A DNA stretch of 64,000 nucleotides from Papio anubis (taxonomy: Eukaryota > Chordata > Mammalia > Primates > Cercopithecidae): NCBI RefSeq assembly GCF_008728515.1, contig NC_044981.1:127508884-127572883 (forward strand), read 5' to 3'. Shown here in pieces: positions 11,096-22,195 of the stretch. How positions within the stretch are numbered: position 1 is the stretch's first letter; each line of letters begins with the position of its first letter. The notes below the pieces were generated by a model. It made no database searches and was not told the origin of the DNA. It saw nothing but the letters and a program-made list of their open reading frames with translations. Made by a program: the position numbers and the translations under genes.

Positions 11096-11735
11096 TGCCA
11101 GAGGTATTTGAACCAAAGTGACTCCATCTTGAATAGGAACTGGGTGAAATGAAGATGAGACCTGCCGGGCTACATTCCCAGGGGTTTAAGTGTTTTTAGT
11201 CACAGGATGAGATAGGAAGTTGGCAGGACTGGTATCACAAGATACAGGTCAGTCATAAAGACCCTACTGATAAAACAGGATGCAGTAAAGAAGCCGGACA
11301 AAACCAAGAATACCATGAAAGTGACCCGGGTCCTCCTCACTGTTCATTACATGATAATTATAACACATTAGCATGCTAAAAGACACTCCCACCAGTGCCA
11401 TCACAGTTTACAGATGCCATGGTAACAACTGGAACTTACTCTATATGGCTTAAGAAGGGGAGGAACCCTCAGCTGGGGGGAAATCTCCACCCTTTTTCCA
11501 GAAAACTCACGAATAATCTATCATTTGTTTAGCATATGATCAAAAAATAACCATAAAAATAGCCAACCAGCAGCCTTCGGGGCTGCTCTGTCTATGGAAT
11601 AGCCACTCTTTGTTTCTTTACTTCTCTAATAAACCTGCTTTCGCTTTACTCTGTGGACTTGCCCAGAATTCTCTATTGTGCAAGATCCAAGAACTCTCTC
11701 TTGGGGTCTGGGTAGGGACCCCCTTTCCAGCAACA
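11096..11735 (+). mobile_element. Solo ERV1-type LTR (HERV-I/LTR10-like, family tentative)
   Basis: Starts GAGGTATTTGAACCAAAGTG and ends GGGACCCCCTTTCCAGCAACA. It contains a CAACCAGCAGCCTTCGGGGC stretch, AATAAACCTGCTTTCGCTTT (poly(A) signal) and the typical ERV1 3' LTR ending. It is a longer version of the LTR at 17419-17966 in the same orientation. No retroviral genes adjoin it. Confidence 0.8.
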
Positions 11736-12275
11736 CTTCCACAGAGAAGAATCATCTGGAGAGCTTTTGAGAGTCAGTCCCGGCAAGAAAGATATTTGCA
11801 ATTTTTAAAATCTGACAATATAGAGAAAACGACAGAATTTGTTTTCAGAGAATGCTTTCTTTAGGAAATGCATGCTAATAATGTTTCTTAAATACAAACC
11901 TCAGAGGGGCTTGGCTGGAGCGGGAACTTGAGGCCAAAAGTGCAAAGCTGCTCTGAAAAATGAAGGGTGTGGTCGGACACAGGGAAGATCAGACGCAGGA
12001 AAGAAGCCTTCAACTTGGGCATCATCTGGGTGGTTCCCAGAGGAAGACGGAGATGATTTTTGGGTTGCAGAGAAAGGGAAAGAACTTGAAACTGGAGTAG
12101 AGGACAGGAGATAAGAGGGGAAGAAGAGGCAGGGGGCGGATAAGGTCAGGGTATCAGGACAGTGATAACCAGGTGCTAACTTGTCTGATGGTGGGAAGGG
12201 CCAAGTCACGCAGGAGCAGTGGTGTCTGGTATGGACTATTAAGTTGTTTCCTATTGCTGTCTTTCATCATTAGGT

Positions 12276-12396
12276 CATTAGTTAAGCTTTACACCACTGC
12301 TCAGTGTCAGCATTAGTTAAGCTTTATACCTTAAGGTCTTCAGTTAAGTTTTATGCCAGGTTATTACCGAAGCTCTCTATCACTGCTCAGTGACAG
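12276..12396 (+). repeat. Degenerate tandem repeat
   Basis: CATTAGTTAAGCTTTACACC (12276), CATTAGTTAAGCTTTATACC (12311) and CTTCAGTTAAGTTTTATGCC (12338) form three related copies. CACTGCTCAGTG follows the first and recurs at about 12381. Confidence 0.75.
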
Positions 12397-14291
12397 CATG
12401 GTGGTGGCAATGTCCTGGGGAATGGAGAGGGTAAAGTGATGCAAAGACAGATATTGAGACCTCCAAACTGATCAAGGAAAAAGTTGAGGGCAGGAGGTCT
12501 CAGCTGGTATAACAGGAAAAAGAAAAAAGGAAAACCGAACTATCGCTCCTCTCCTTTAACCCAGGATTCCTCAGAGGCAATTCAGGAGGGAAATGGAATT
12601 CCTCTGGAAATACACATCATGGAAGCTTGAGTTCTTTTGTGTGGCTGGAGTTATATCTCTGATTCCAAAAAGGTAAAAGACTTGAAAAGTAAACTACAAA
12701 TACAGATTTTCTTTCTGTGTCCTGTCTGTCCCTGAGAATTCTGTTTGCAAAGGTTTGGGGTGGGGTTGTGTCCAGGTGGTTCTGATGTGTGGTCAGGGTT
12801 GAGGACCACTGCCATAAGTCATGGGGCCACGGGAATTTCAAGGAGAGGGTTTTTGTTTGAGAGTGCTCACTTTGGTGGCAGGGTGGTGGCAGGTTGACGA
12901 GGCACAGAAGGAGGCCGGGTCTTGAGAACTGACGGGGCCTGCTATATGGGGCCCTCCCAAAGAGGCTTCCTGTGTGTGCAAGGTACCACAGCCCCGCCAT
13001 CCAGCGATGTATTACGTACCACTCTCTTCCTCTGAGTGCGCATTCTCCATAGCAGCAGAATGACAGTCACTTGTCATTCTACTACCTGATCTGGAGGAAG
13101 AGAAAAACCAGCAGTATTTGTCTTTACTCAGGATGCCATCTCTGGAAGACAGGGACTGAGCCAAGGGCATGGACCTAGGATTTGACTCTCAGCTTTGGAA
13201 TCCTGCTAACTTCTAGTTTCCACATCTCATCGAAAAGTCAGGAAGCGGCTAAAGCAAATACTGCCTTTCGCATTAGACCTAAGTGCAGCTGGAGCTTCAA
13301 AAGAGAAGCTTAGTTTCCTTCCCCAGTTGGAATGCTCCAATATTTCCCTACTTTTCAATAAAATGCTGAAAAGAAATTCCAGTGCTGCTATGCTTACAAA
13401 TGCGATATTTAAAATGTGTATTTAATTAAAGTTGAGAATAGACAAACCCCTTTAGGGGCTTTCTTTCCTTAGAAATGCATCCTGTGTTCTCATTTTGAGG
13501 GACAAAACGTAACAAGTACTGGGCATAATAAAAAGAATTGCCTCTAAACCTACACAGCCTTCACTCCCCACACCTCCCTTTTGAATGTAAATGTGGGCAA
13601 TACCAGGAAATGAGCCGGGCACAATATTTGCGCTAGGTCCTCATATCTCCACTCTCCCATTTGGAGTCTTAGGTAAACATGCCCCCAGCCAGAGAGCCAG
13701 CACTGTGCGAACCCTGCAGCCTCTTCAATAAAGCACCTCCTCGAAATTCTGATTCACATCTCTCAAATCCATTGTAATCCTTCACAGTCAGAAAACAAAA
13801 GCCACTGTACTGAGCTTAAAACAGTAAGTGCCTTACACTAAAAACACCTTTAATATCTAACTCTACTAAACGTCGGGAGAGAATGCTTATTTCGGGAGTC
13901 ATCTCACTTGTTCATGGGCATTTAATGCATAAATCTCAAGTATACATTATGATTTGTTATTATATGAAATGTGTACAGTATAGGTCGTGCACATAGGAAT
14001 GTAGTACTGTTACTAGTATATAATCCTTCTGCTGTAGTACGAAGTAATGTAAGTCCTGCACACAAATGCACGCCTCACAATACGGAGTGTTACACATCAT
14101 GCTAACATGTGTACTATTCATAACTCTATACCATTCAAAATGCTAATTGTCACTTTTTTTTCAAAGTCCAAGCATTTGTTTTGGAAGAATAAGGCCAAAG
14201 CTCACATTGTTCTAACTGTATGGCCAGCTGCTGGCTTTACCACAATGAGACGCATTGTTGGGTAAATGGAGTCCCTCAGGTGAATGTAATT

Positions 14292-14299
14292 ATGCAAAT
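14292..14299 (+). promoter_or_regulatory. Octamer motif ATGCAAAT
   Basis: A perfect OCT/POU octamer within TAATTATGCAAATCC, in a repeat-free stretch. A single 8-mer is weak evidence; function is not shown. Confidence 0.25.
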
Positions 14300-14699
14300 C
14301 CTTCCCTAACTACCAGCACTCTCTTGGCCCTCCCCGCTGGCCGCCCACCACTGGGAACACTGTCAGATCGCATTACCGGAGGCCTCACTTGTTTGCTGGG
14401 AGTATCCTCCCCGCATTCTCCGGAAAAGAACCTGCTGCGGGCCCTGTCCCCGTAAGGCCTGTGGGCCCACTCAGGACCTCACCAGAAGACCAAGCTTTTT
14501 TCACCAGCTGACACATTTCTTCACTATATCTCGAGCATTGGAAAACATGCCTTTTAATTCCCTAAGGCGGTGTCTACCACCCCTTGTTCAACGGCAGGCC
14601 TGCACAAAGATGTTTCTAACGCCAGAGGCAAGAGAGAGGGAATGAATGAGGCTCCTTCACTGAAGACCCTGGAAATGATGTAGACACACGGTCAAGTAT

Positions 14700-14702
<3 letters not shown>

Positions 14703-14740
<38 letters not shown>
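14703..14740. repeat. (CA)n microsatellite
   Basis: About 19 uninterrupted CA units; likely polymorphic. Confidence 0.97.
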
Positions 14741-14741
<1 letters not shown>

Positions 14742-15114
14742 TCTTCATTCACTCCAGAACAATCTTAAGCGGTTATGCAATCACGCACTTTAGCATCCGT
14801 CATCCACAGACATGGGAACACAGGTGACACTGCTTATTTATTGACATAACTATAGACATACTTAGAAATAGGGAACCTGGACAAAAAAACTCTCTCGAAA
14901 GTCCCCACCCCGTTTAATTTACATGGGTCACTCGTGTGGGGGGGTCATTTTTTTCCCACAGTTTTGGTGATTTCCCACAGTCACCAAAATAGAACTCCGC
15001 CTAGAGTGAGCCCTGCATAAATGTGGAGGGAATGCCGTACTTAAACTAATTTTTGTTTACCTTCTAGAACCAGCTCAACAAAATAAGAAACTTACCTTAG
15101 TTATTGTCAGGCCT

Positions 15115-15245
15115 CTGAGCCCAAGCCTATCTCCCTTCACTGACTCTCTTTTCGGACTCAGCCTGCCTGCACCCAGGTGAAATAAACAGCTTTGTTGCTC
15201 ACACAAAGCCTGTTTGGCGGTCTCTTCACACGGACGTGCGTGACA
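15115..15245 (+). mobile_element. Internally deleted LTR7-like (HERV-H) LTR
   Basis: The first 13 bases TGTCAGGCCTCTG and the next ten match the 5' end of LTR7. At about 15127 the sequence jumps to the LTR7 3' portion (TATCTCCCTTCACTGACTCT, TTTCGGACTCAGCC, AATAAACAGC, CACACGGACG), so most of U3 is absent. It is 131 bp against roughly 450 bp normally. Flanks GTTAT and ATTAT resemble a target duplication. The poly(A) signal at 15181-15186 is kept. Confidence 0.85.
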
Positions 15246-16145
15246 ATTATCATCTGTGTTATTAGTGAATAATACTTCATTTCTCAACATTTTGTAAATT
15301 GCACTTTGCGGTTTAACCTATTGACAAGAGAGTTTGAATGAAAAGTAAAATATCAAGACAGTGAACCAAACAATACTTCTCTGAAGAAAATAAAGTAGCC
15401 AAAAGAGGTTAAAAACACAGAACCGTGAATACAAAATTCATTTACTTTAACTCTAACTCAGGCTTGATAGCAAGATGATTCCTGAAGAATGAGATATTTT
15501 AAATCCCAACACTATAAAATCTGTAAAAACGTCAGAGAAGCTATGAGTGAGACTAAGCCTTGGTTAGCAGAAGGAAAGGAGAGGAAAGAGATCAAACCTA
15601 CTGGAAAAGAACTTTCTTCTTTCAGAGCTGAGCCCAGGCATGATGGCAGTAAGAAATAAGGAGCCTCACTTGTTCCTTTCTTTGCACAAAAGCTGTTCGA
15701 TTATTGTGGATGGAATCAGAGGAAATGGGAAGGTCTGTGGGAGGAAGTGAATAGGTGCTTTGTCTTTTTAAGCTTTTTCTGGATCCTGCAGTTCTACTTT
15801 AACAAAAGAAAAAGGGATCTGGGCCCTGGTAATAAAATATAGGTTTGCATAACCTTTCATCTTAATTCAAGAGCCCCTAGGTTGAGGTGTACAAAGTAAG
15901 AATAAATTTATGTATTGTAACCAACCGCAACTCTACTCAAGAATTGTAAGAGTGTCTGTCGCATGTAGAAAATATAGAACAGACTTTCTAACCAAACTGT
16001 TTCCTCACATCCTGATTATAATATTTAAATTTTTTCATTATTTCTAGCTATTGTTTAGTTCGTTCTGTTGGCAATAAACTGTGCCAGGCGTTTTACTCAT
16101 GGGATCATCTTTATTCTTCAAAGCAATCACATCAGTTGGAATTAT
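15246..16145. other. No gene or confident repeat recognised
   Basis: AT-rich, with only short open frames. Confidence 0.5.
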
Positions 16146-16450
16146 TATTATTATTATTATTATTTTGAGACGGAATTTAGCTCTTGTTGCCCAGGCTGGA
16201 GTGCAATGGCACGATCTCAGCTCATTGCAACCTCTGCCTCCCAGGTTCGAGGGATTCTCCTGCCTCAGCCTCCTGAGTAGCTGGGATTACAGGCATGCGC
16301 CACCATGCCCGGCTAATTTTGTATTTTTAGTAGAGACGGGGTTTCTCCATGTTGGTCAGGCTGATCTCCAACTCCCGACCTCAGGTGATCCGCCCACCTC
16401 AGCCTCCCAAAGTACTGGGATTATAGGGGTAAGCCACCACGCCTGGCTAG
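16146..16450 (-). mobile_element. Alu with (ATT)n tail
   Basis: Full minus-strand Alu. GGAATTATT occurs on both sides as a target duplication, and the tail has grown into an (ATT)n run at 16140-16164. Confidence 0.93.
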
Positions 16451-16950
16451 GTGGAATTATTGTCTTCATTTTACTGAAGAGGACACTGAGGCCCATCTAC
16501 ATTGACAAAGGAACAAGAAAGTATATGGGTCTGCTACAAAGCAGGTCCCACAGTGGAGCAGATCTCAGGGTCTCCTGCCCTTTGTGGCCTCTTCTCTGAT
16601 ACTCTCCTGTGGAAAGTTGGCCTGAATAAGTCCACACAAGGAGTCTGGAGCCTGGAAGGCCCAAGTCAGCTGTCAAGGTCCCCAGTGAAGGCAGAAACTC
16701 ATCAGCCCTCACTGAAGAAGTCACCAGTAAAGGCTGCTGACACATCATGGGCACATCCTCTGGTCACTCCTGGGAAACTGAACTTCTTTTGTCTAAAATA
16801 CAAATTGTATCCACGTGAACCTAAAGATTTCTTAAATTTCTGAATTTTCTTTAGTGTCATGATTCCATTTGGAAATTGTTCTCATTTCTTGGAAGTACCT
16901 GCTTGTTGTGAGATGTTTACATTATGGGAGAAGAGGAGAAAATTGAAATA
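16451..16950. other. No gene recognised
   Basis: A 113-codon open frame at 16502-16843 starts just past the Alu and has no recognisable domain. Confidence 0.45.
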
Positions 16951-17248
16951 CAGTAGTCCACCTTATCCTTGGTGGATTATGTCCCAAGCCCCACAGTGTG
17001 TATCTGAAACCCTGGATAGCACAAACCCTGTATATACTCTGTTTCTTTTTATACATACATACCCATGAGAAAGTCTAATGTATAAATTAGGCATAGTAAG
17101 AGATTAACAATAATAACTAATAATAAAATAGAACAATTATAACAATAGACTGTAATAAAAGTTATGTGAATGTGGTCTCTCTCTCAAAACATCTTATTGT
17201 GAATACTGAATCTCAAAAAGTAAAACTGTGGATAACAGGGGACTACGG
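16951..17248 (+). mobile_element. Tigger/MER44-like DNA transposon (non-autonomous)
   Basis: Imperfect terminal inverted repeats (CAGTAGTCCACCTTATCC at the left; the right end GGATAACAGGGGACTACGG reads CCGTAGTCCCCTGTTATCC in reverse) lie between TA dinucleotides at 16949-16950 and 17249-17250, as expected of a pogo/Tigger element. The interior AGGCATAGTAAGAGATTAAC fits the MER44 type. No transposase is encoded. Confidence 0.85.
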
Positions 17249-17418
17249 TAATGCAGACAAATATTTTCTAAATAATATTTCCTCAGTGAGGCAGAGAAAG
17301 AATTGTGTCTGATATTCTAGATAAAAAACAAAATTTTGCATCTTTTTGACTGATTGGGTTGTAAGGAAGAAAACCCAATCTTTTTCTCACCCATCACTAG
17401 GTCCGTGACTGAGTCACT

Positions 17419-17966
17419 TGTCAGAGGCGTTTGAACCAGAGCAACTCTATCTTGAACAGGAGCTGGGTAAAACGAGGCTGAGGCCTACTGGGCTGCATTC
17501 CCAGATGATTAGGCATTCTAAATCACAGGATGAGATACGAGTTCAGCACAAGATATAGGTCATAAAGACCTTGCTGATAAAATAGGTTGCAGTAAAGAAG
17601 TCAGCCAAAACCCACCAAAACCAAGATGGCGACGAGAGTGACCTCTCTTCGTCCTCACTGCTACACTCCCACCAGCACCATGACAGTTTACAAATGCCGT
17701 GACAACATAAGAAAGTTACCCTATATGGTCTAACAAAGGGAGGCATGAATAATCCACCCCTTGTTTAGCATATTATCAAGAAATAGCCATAAAAATGGGC
17801 AACCAGCAGCCCTCGGGGCTGCTCTGTGTATGGTGTAGCAATTGTTTTATTCCTCTACTTTCTTAATAAGCTTGCTTTCACTTTATGGACTTGCCCTGAA
17901 TTCTTTCTTGAGTAAGATCCAACAACCCTCTCTTGGCATCTGGATCCAGACCCCTTTACCCTAACA
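17419..17966 (+). mobile_element. Solo ERV1-type LTR (same family as 11096-11735)
   Basis: TGTCAGAGGCGTTTGAACCA to ACCCCTTTACCCTAACA. Compared with the copy at 11096 it lacks two blocks: one after CACTGCTACA, and the ACCCTCAGCT...AAAACTCA segment near 17742. CAAGATGGCGACGAG is kept. AATAAGCTTGC replaces the usual AATAAA, so the poly(A) signal is broken. Confidence 0.8.
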
Positions 17967-18092
17967 CACCTATAGCAAAAGACAGATTAACAAGAAAAAG
18001 AGCAAATTTATTTAATATCACAACCCAAACAAATGTTTTCTCCTGCTGGCCTGAATTGAGAAAGGAAGCACTAGGAGAAATTTTTACCCCGT
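17967..18092 (-). mobile_element. ERV remnant, far LTR fragment
   Basis: AAGACAGATTAACAAGAAAA and AAATTTATTTAATATCAC recur in related form at 18595-18630 and 18940-18955. This suggests a piece of a second LTR of the same minus-strand ERV, cut on its left by the ERV1 LTR. Confidence 0.45.
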
Positions 18093-18368
18093 CTTTTTTT
18101 TTTTTGGAGACAAAGTCTTGCTCTGTCACCCAGGCTGTTGCTTACTACAACCTCCACCTCCCAGGTTCAGGTGATTCTCATGCCTCAGCCTCCCAGGTAG
18201 CTGGGATTACAGGTGTGAGTCACCATGCCCAGCTAATTTTGTATTTCTAGTAGAGATGGGGTTTTACCATGTTGGCTAGGCTGGTCTTGAACTCCTGACC
18301 TCAGGTAATCCACTTGCCTTGGCCTCCCAAAGTGCTGGGATTACATAGGTGAGCCACCACACCCAGGC
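18093..18368 (-). mobile_element. Alu
   Basis: Minus-strand Alu lying within the ERV remnant. Confidence 0.9.
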
Positions 18369-18508
18369 TTACCTCCTGTCTTGACTGGGCATTACAGATA
18401 GAGATGCGGAGAGCTGACCTGGGTGAGAATTCCTACCTTCTGCTGGCTTTTTGTCGGTTGTCTCAGGATCTTTTCTGCAGGCTTCAGAGGGAGTGTGATG
18501 TCTCCATT

Positions 18509-18526
18509 GCCCCATGTTGGGCACCA
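18509..18526 (-). other. Retroviral primer-binding-site-like motif
   Basis: The minus strand reads TGGTGCCCAACATGGGGC, close to a tRNA-primed PBS, five nt after an LTR-like CA terminus at 18532. This marks the LTR/internal boundary of an old ERV in minus orientation. No gag, pol or env frame is left. Confidence 0.55.
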
Positions 18527-18531
18527 GAAAC

Positions 18532-19430
18532 TGTAGAGGAGAAAAAGTAATATCTTTTCATCACATCAAGATTCAGGGTTGAGGCCCTACACAGAAGACA
18601 GATTAACAAGAGAGAAGCATACGAATTAATTTTTGTTTTGTTTTGTTTTGTTTTTTTGAGACGGAGTCTCGCTCTGTCACCCAGGCTGGAGTGCAGTGGC
18701 CGGATCTCAGCTCACTGCAAGCTCCGTCTCCCGGGTTCACGCCATTCTCCCACCTCAGCCTCCCGAGTAGCTGGGACTACAGGTGCCCGCCACCTCGCCC
18801 AGCTAGTTTTTTGTATTTTTTAGTAGAGACGGGGTTTTACCGTGTTAGCCAGGGTGGTCTTGATCTCCTGCCCTCGTGATCTGCCCACCTTGGCCTCCCA
18901 AAGTGCTGGGATTACAGGCTTGAGCCACCGCGCCCAGCCACGAGTTTATTTAATGTAAGTTTTATGTTACACGGGAGCCTTCAGAAATAAAGACACAAGG
19001 AGACAGGGAAACCTGTGTATTTTTATGTTAAGTTTGATGAAGAAGTGGATCCTTGTGGAGAAGTGAGATTGGACAAAAGGGTTATGATCAAATGGTGATA
19101 AACGGGGGCGAACTTAGCAAGGGCTGCTTGTTCAGATTCTGCTCCACATCCTTGTGTCTTTCCCTTTGGGATAGGACAGCATCCCTGGAATAAGAGTTTT
19201 ATGACCTGCTACAGAGAGAAGAGTGTGGGGAGGTGAGGGAGGCTTTCCTGCTTCTGCTGTGTTCTCAAGTGCCAGGCAAGGTACCGTATCTAGGAGAACA
19301 TGTCCTGAACCCTGTCATTGTATTATACATATGTTTTAAATTATCTGCGGCCTCAGCACAATATTAAGAGTCAGGATTCTTGTCTTGTTCCAGTTTACTG
19401 CTCATATCAGTGTCTAAAGGGGAATCAATT
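18532..19430 (-). mobile_element. Old ERV LTR (minus orientation), split by an AluYR
   Basis: It begins (plus reading) TGTAGAGGAGAAAAAG and continues through CCCTACACAGAAGACAGATT, then past the Alu to CACGGGAGCCTTCAGAAA and AACCTGTGTATTTTTATG. Family not assigned. The right boundary is uncertain. Confidence 0.45.
18640..18939 (-). mobile_element. AluYR-type young Alu (cercopithecid diagnostic)
   Basis: Near-consensus with GTGCAGTGGCCGGATCTCAG, CCACCTCGCCC, GCTAGTTTTTTG and GGCTTGAGCC, characteristic of Old World monkey AluYR copies. The tail is (TTTTG)n. Confidence 0.9.
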
Positions 19431-19433
19431 CTT

Positions 19434-19733
19434 TTTTTTTTTTTTTTTTTGAGATGGAGTCTCGCTTTGTCGCCCAGGCTGGAGTGCAGTGGCACGATCT
19501 CGGCTCACTGCAAGCTCCGCCTCCTGGGTTCACGCCATTCTCCTGCCTCAGCCTCCTGAGTAGCTGGGACTACAGGCACCTGCCACCACGCCTGGCTAAT
19601 TTTTTTTTTTATTTTTAGCAGAGACGGGGTTTCACCATGTTAGCCAGGATGGTCTCGATCTCCTGACCTCGTGATCCACCCACCTCGGCCTCCCAAAGTG
19701 CTGGGATTACAGATATGAGCCACCGCCCCGACC
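19434..19733 (-). mobile_element. AluY
   Basis: Full minus-strand Alu adjacent to a second one. GGAATCAATT before the pair and GGAGTCAATT after it suggest that one inserted in the tail of the other. Confidence 0.93.
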
Positions 19734-20027
19734 TTTTTTTTTTTTTTCTTAAACAATGTCTTGCTCTGTCACCCAGGCTGGAATGCAGTGGCTCAATCAC
19801 GGCTCACCTGGGTCAACCTGGGCTCAAGTGATCCTCCTACCTCAGTCTCCCAAGTAGCTGGGATCACAGGTGTGAACCATTGTATCCAGCTAATTTATTT
19901 ACTTTTTTGTAGAGATGGGGTCTCCCTGTGCTGCCTAGGCTGATCTCAAACTCCTATACTCAAGCAATCCTCCTGCCTCAGCCTCCCAAAGTGCTGGGAT
20001 TACAGATATCAGCTGCTGCGCCCAGCT
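19734..20027 (-). mobile_element. Alu (older)
   Basis: Diverged minus-strand Alu with a short gap after CTCACCTGGGTCAACC. Confidence 0.9.
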
Positions 20028-21183
20028 GGAGTCAATTATTTACCAAGACCCAAATTATATTATCTATACAATATAGAACAGTAAACAAGCTGTCAGTCTG
20101 AAGCCAGAACTGTACTAGAAGTATTTTAAAGGCCCGTATTCCTTATATAAAATGCAGATTGCAGTAACACTTTGCTAACTACCAACCACGGCTTCCTCCA
20201 AGTGTCCCTTCCCAGCCTCTCCACCGCAGGGCCACTGGAATTCTGAAAGATGTGCCGCTGAATGCCGCCCTAGAAACTAAATTGTACCTTGCCTTTCAGA
20301 TGTTCTAAAACCATCAGTGTAATCACTGGAAAAGAAAAAATGAAAAAAATAACTCACCTCTCAACTTTCAAGATTCTAATGATCTGTCAAAAGACAGTTT
20401 TGCAACCAGAGAAGTAGGGGGCAGTAAATGGAGATCTTTTTTCACTTGTAGTCTCGGGCTTAGGTATTGAAAGGAAATAGGCACTGGGAGCGTTTCACGG
20501 TTGAGGAGGCCAAAGCAGGTACGGCTGAAAATCTGCTGTCTCTTCGACCTGAAACTGTCAGCTCAGAAACACTGCTGCCCATTGATCCCAAGCCAGGGCA
20601 GTGGTTTCTGGGGTTGTTAGAGGGGTTTTTCTTGGCTGCCAGGCTGACAGCAACACAGACCCTAGAAATGACAACTGAACAATAGGAAAATTCTACCATG
20701 TTGGTATTAATCATTACAAAGGAAAGCCTGTTCCCTGATGCTGGCAGCAAAAACCTAGAGCAGGGAGTCAGTCCCTTTGCTCCCCTCCTTCTGACCAAAT
20801 TCAGGCACCAAAGCAATCAAACAAGGGTAAGGTAGATAGGAAGAGGGAGAAAGCCTGTTCAAAGGGCAAATTATCCTATTTTCTTAGAAAAGGTACCTTT
20901 GTAACTACGGTGAAGTGCATTGTTATCAGATAAAGGCCCGTGTAGCAGCCTGTACAACTGAGTGACTAATAGTTTATTATTTGATGCTGATGATTAATAC
21001 AACAAAGCACCAATAAGTGACTCAATCTTCAATCCCTAGTCAGAAGATTTTATCAGGTGCTTGCTAAACACTTGCATGGAAATATGAATAATCGTTTAAC
21101 TGAATAATATTCTTCCAAGTGTACGTAGAAAAGGGGTGTGTTTCAGCATCTCCTGGCTTAAATGAATACATAAATAGATCTGT
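20028..21183. other. No gene recognised
   Basis: A 118-codon open frame at 20460-20816 (minus) has no recognisable features. No confident repeat. Confidence 0.45.
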
Positions 21184-21485
21184 TTTATTTATTTATTTAT
21201 TTATTGAGATGGAGTCTCACTCTATCGCCCAGGTTGGAGTGCAGTGGCGCAATCATGGCTGACTGTAACCTCCGCCTCCTGGGTTCAAGTGATCCTCCTG
21301 CCTCAGCCTCCTGAGTAGCTGGGACTACAGGCACATGCCACCACATCTGGCTGATTTTTGTATTTTTAGTAGAGTTGGGGTTTCACCACATTGGCCAGGC
21401 TTGTCTTGAACTCCTTACCTCAAGTGATCCACCTGCCTTGGCCTCCCAGAAGGCTGGGGTTAGTCATGAGCCACTGGGCCCGACC
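21184..21485 (-). mobile_element. Alu with (TTTA)n tail
   Basis: Minus-strand Alu; the tail has become (ATTT)n. Confidence 0.92.
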
Positions 21486-21896
21486 AGGTCTATTTCTTTT
21501 AATTTTCCTATGTTTTCTTTGTCATCCATATTCTAGTAACATGCAGGGTCAATGAAAAGCTGCTTGTCTTCTTGTGAACACGGAAGAGTGGGTCCTGTCT
21601 GCTGGCCTGGAGGTGTTGGGGTTCGCATTATTTTCCTTCTCAGCATTGCCTATGATTTGTTACTATTGTTAGGGATATAAAGTAACAGTAAAGAAAATTT
21701 GGAAGCTGGATACAGTAAATCCCAACTATTTTCCCTTTTGAAAATTTCTGTCTAGTATTAGTTCTTAGACATTCTCATTTGTTTACATGGTAGCTCATTT
21801 CATATATGCGTAATGATAGACCCTGCGTTCCTTTACTGAACATTTCATAGTGGCCATTTTACCTTCTTTATGTAGGCTACTATATATATATATAAT
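21486..21896. other. No gene recognised
   Basis: AT-rich, with a short (TA)n at about 21880-21893. Confidence 0.5.
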
Positions 21897-22195
21897 TTTT
21901 AAAAATAGATAAGTTTTTGCTCTACCACCCAAGCAGGAGTAGGAGTGTAGTGGCATGATCACTGCTCACTGTGGCCTCATCCCCCCTAGCTCAAGCCATC
22001 CTCCTGCCTCAGCCTCATGAGTAGTTGAGACTACAATTGTACACCACTGAGCATGGCTAATTTTTAAAATTTTTTTGTAGAGACGAGGTCTTGCTATGTT
22101 GTCCAGGCTGGTCTCCAACTTCTGGGCTCAAACAATCCTCCTGTATCAGCCTCCCAAAGTGCTGAGATTACAGGTGTAAGCCACCACACCTGGTC
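21897..22195 (-). mobile_element. Alu (old, AluJ-like)
   Basis: Strongly diverged minus-strand Alu. Confidence 0.85.

Larger units (their letters stand above)
11736..15114. other. Gene-free, Alu-free block with small repeats
   Basis: No coding gene recognised. It contains a degenerate TTAGTTAAGCTTTA triplication (12276-12396), a possible MER5-like scrap near 12775-12815, a (CA)n at 14703-14740 and an octamer motif at 14292. Sequence from about 13200 to 14700 shows no recognised repeat. Confidence 0.5.

Noticed and set aside
16081..16599. 172-codon open frame and many similar 60-170 codon frames rich in FLRRSLALSPRLECSG-type text
   Set aside because: These are translations of Alu elements and not genes.
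11096..17966. A single provirus bounded by the two ERV1 LTRs
   Set aside because: The interior carries an LTR7-like element, a Tigger element, an Alu and unique sequence, with no gag/pol/env frame, and the LTRs differ by block deletions.
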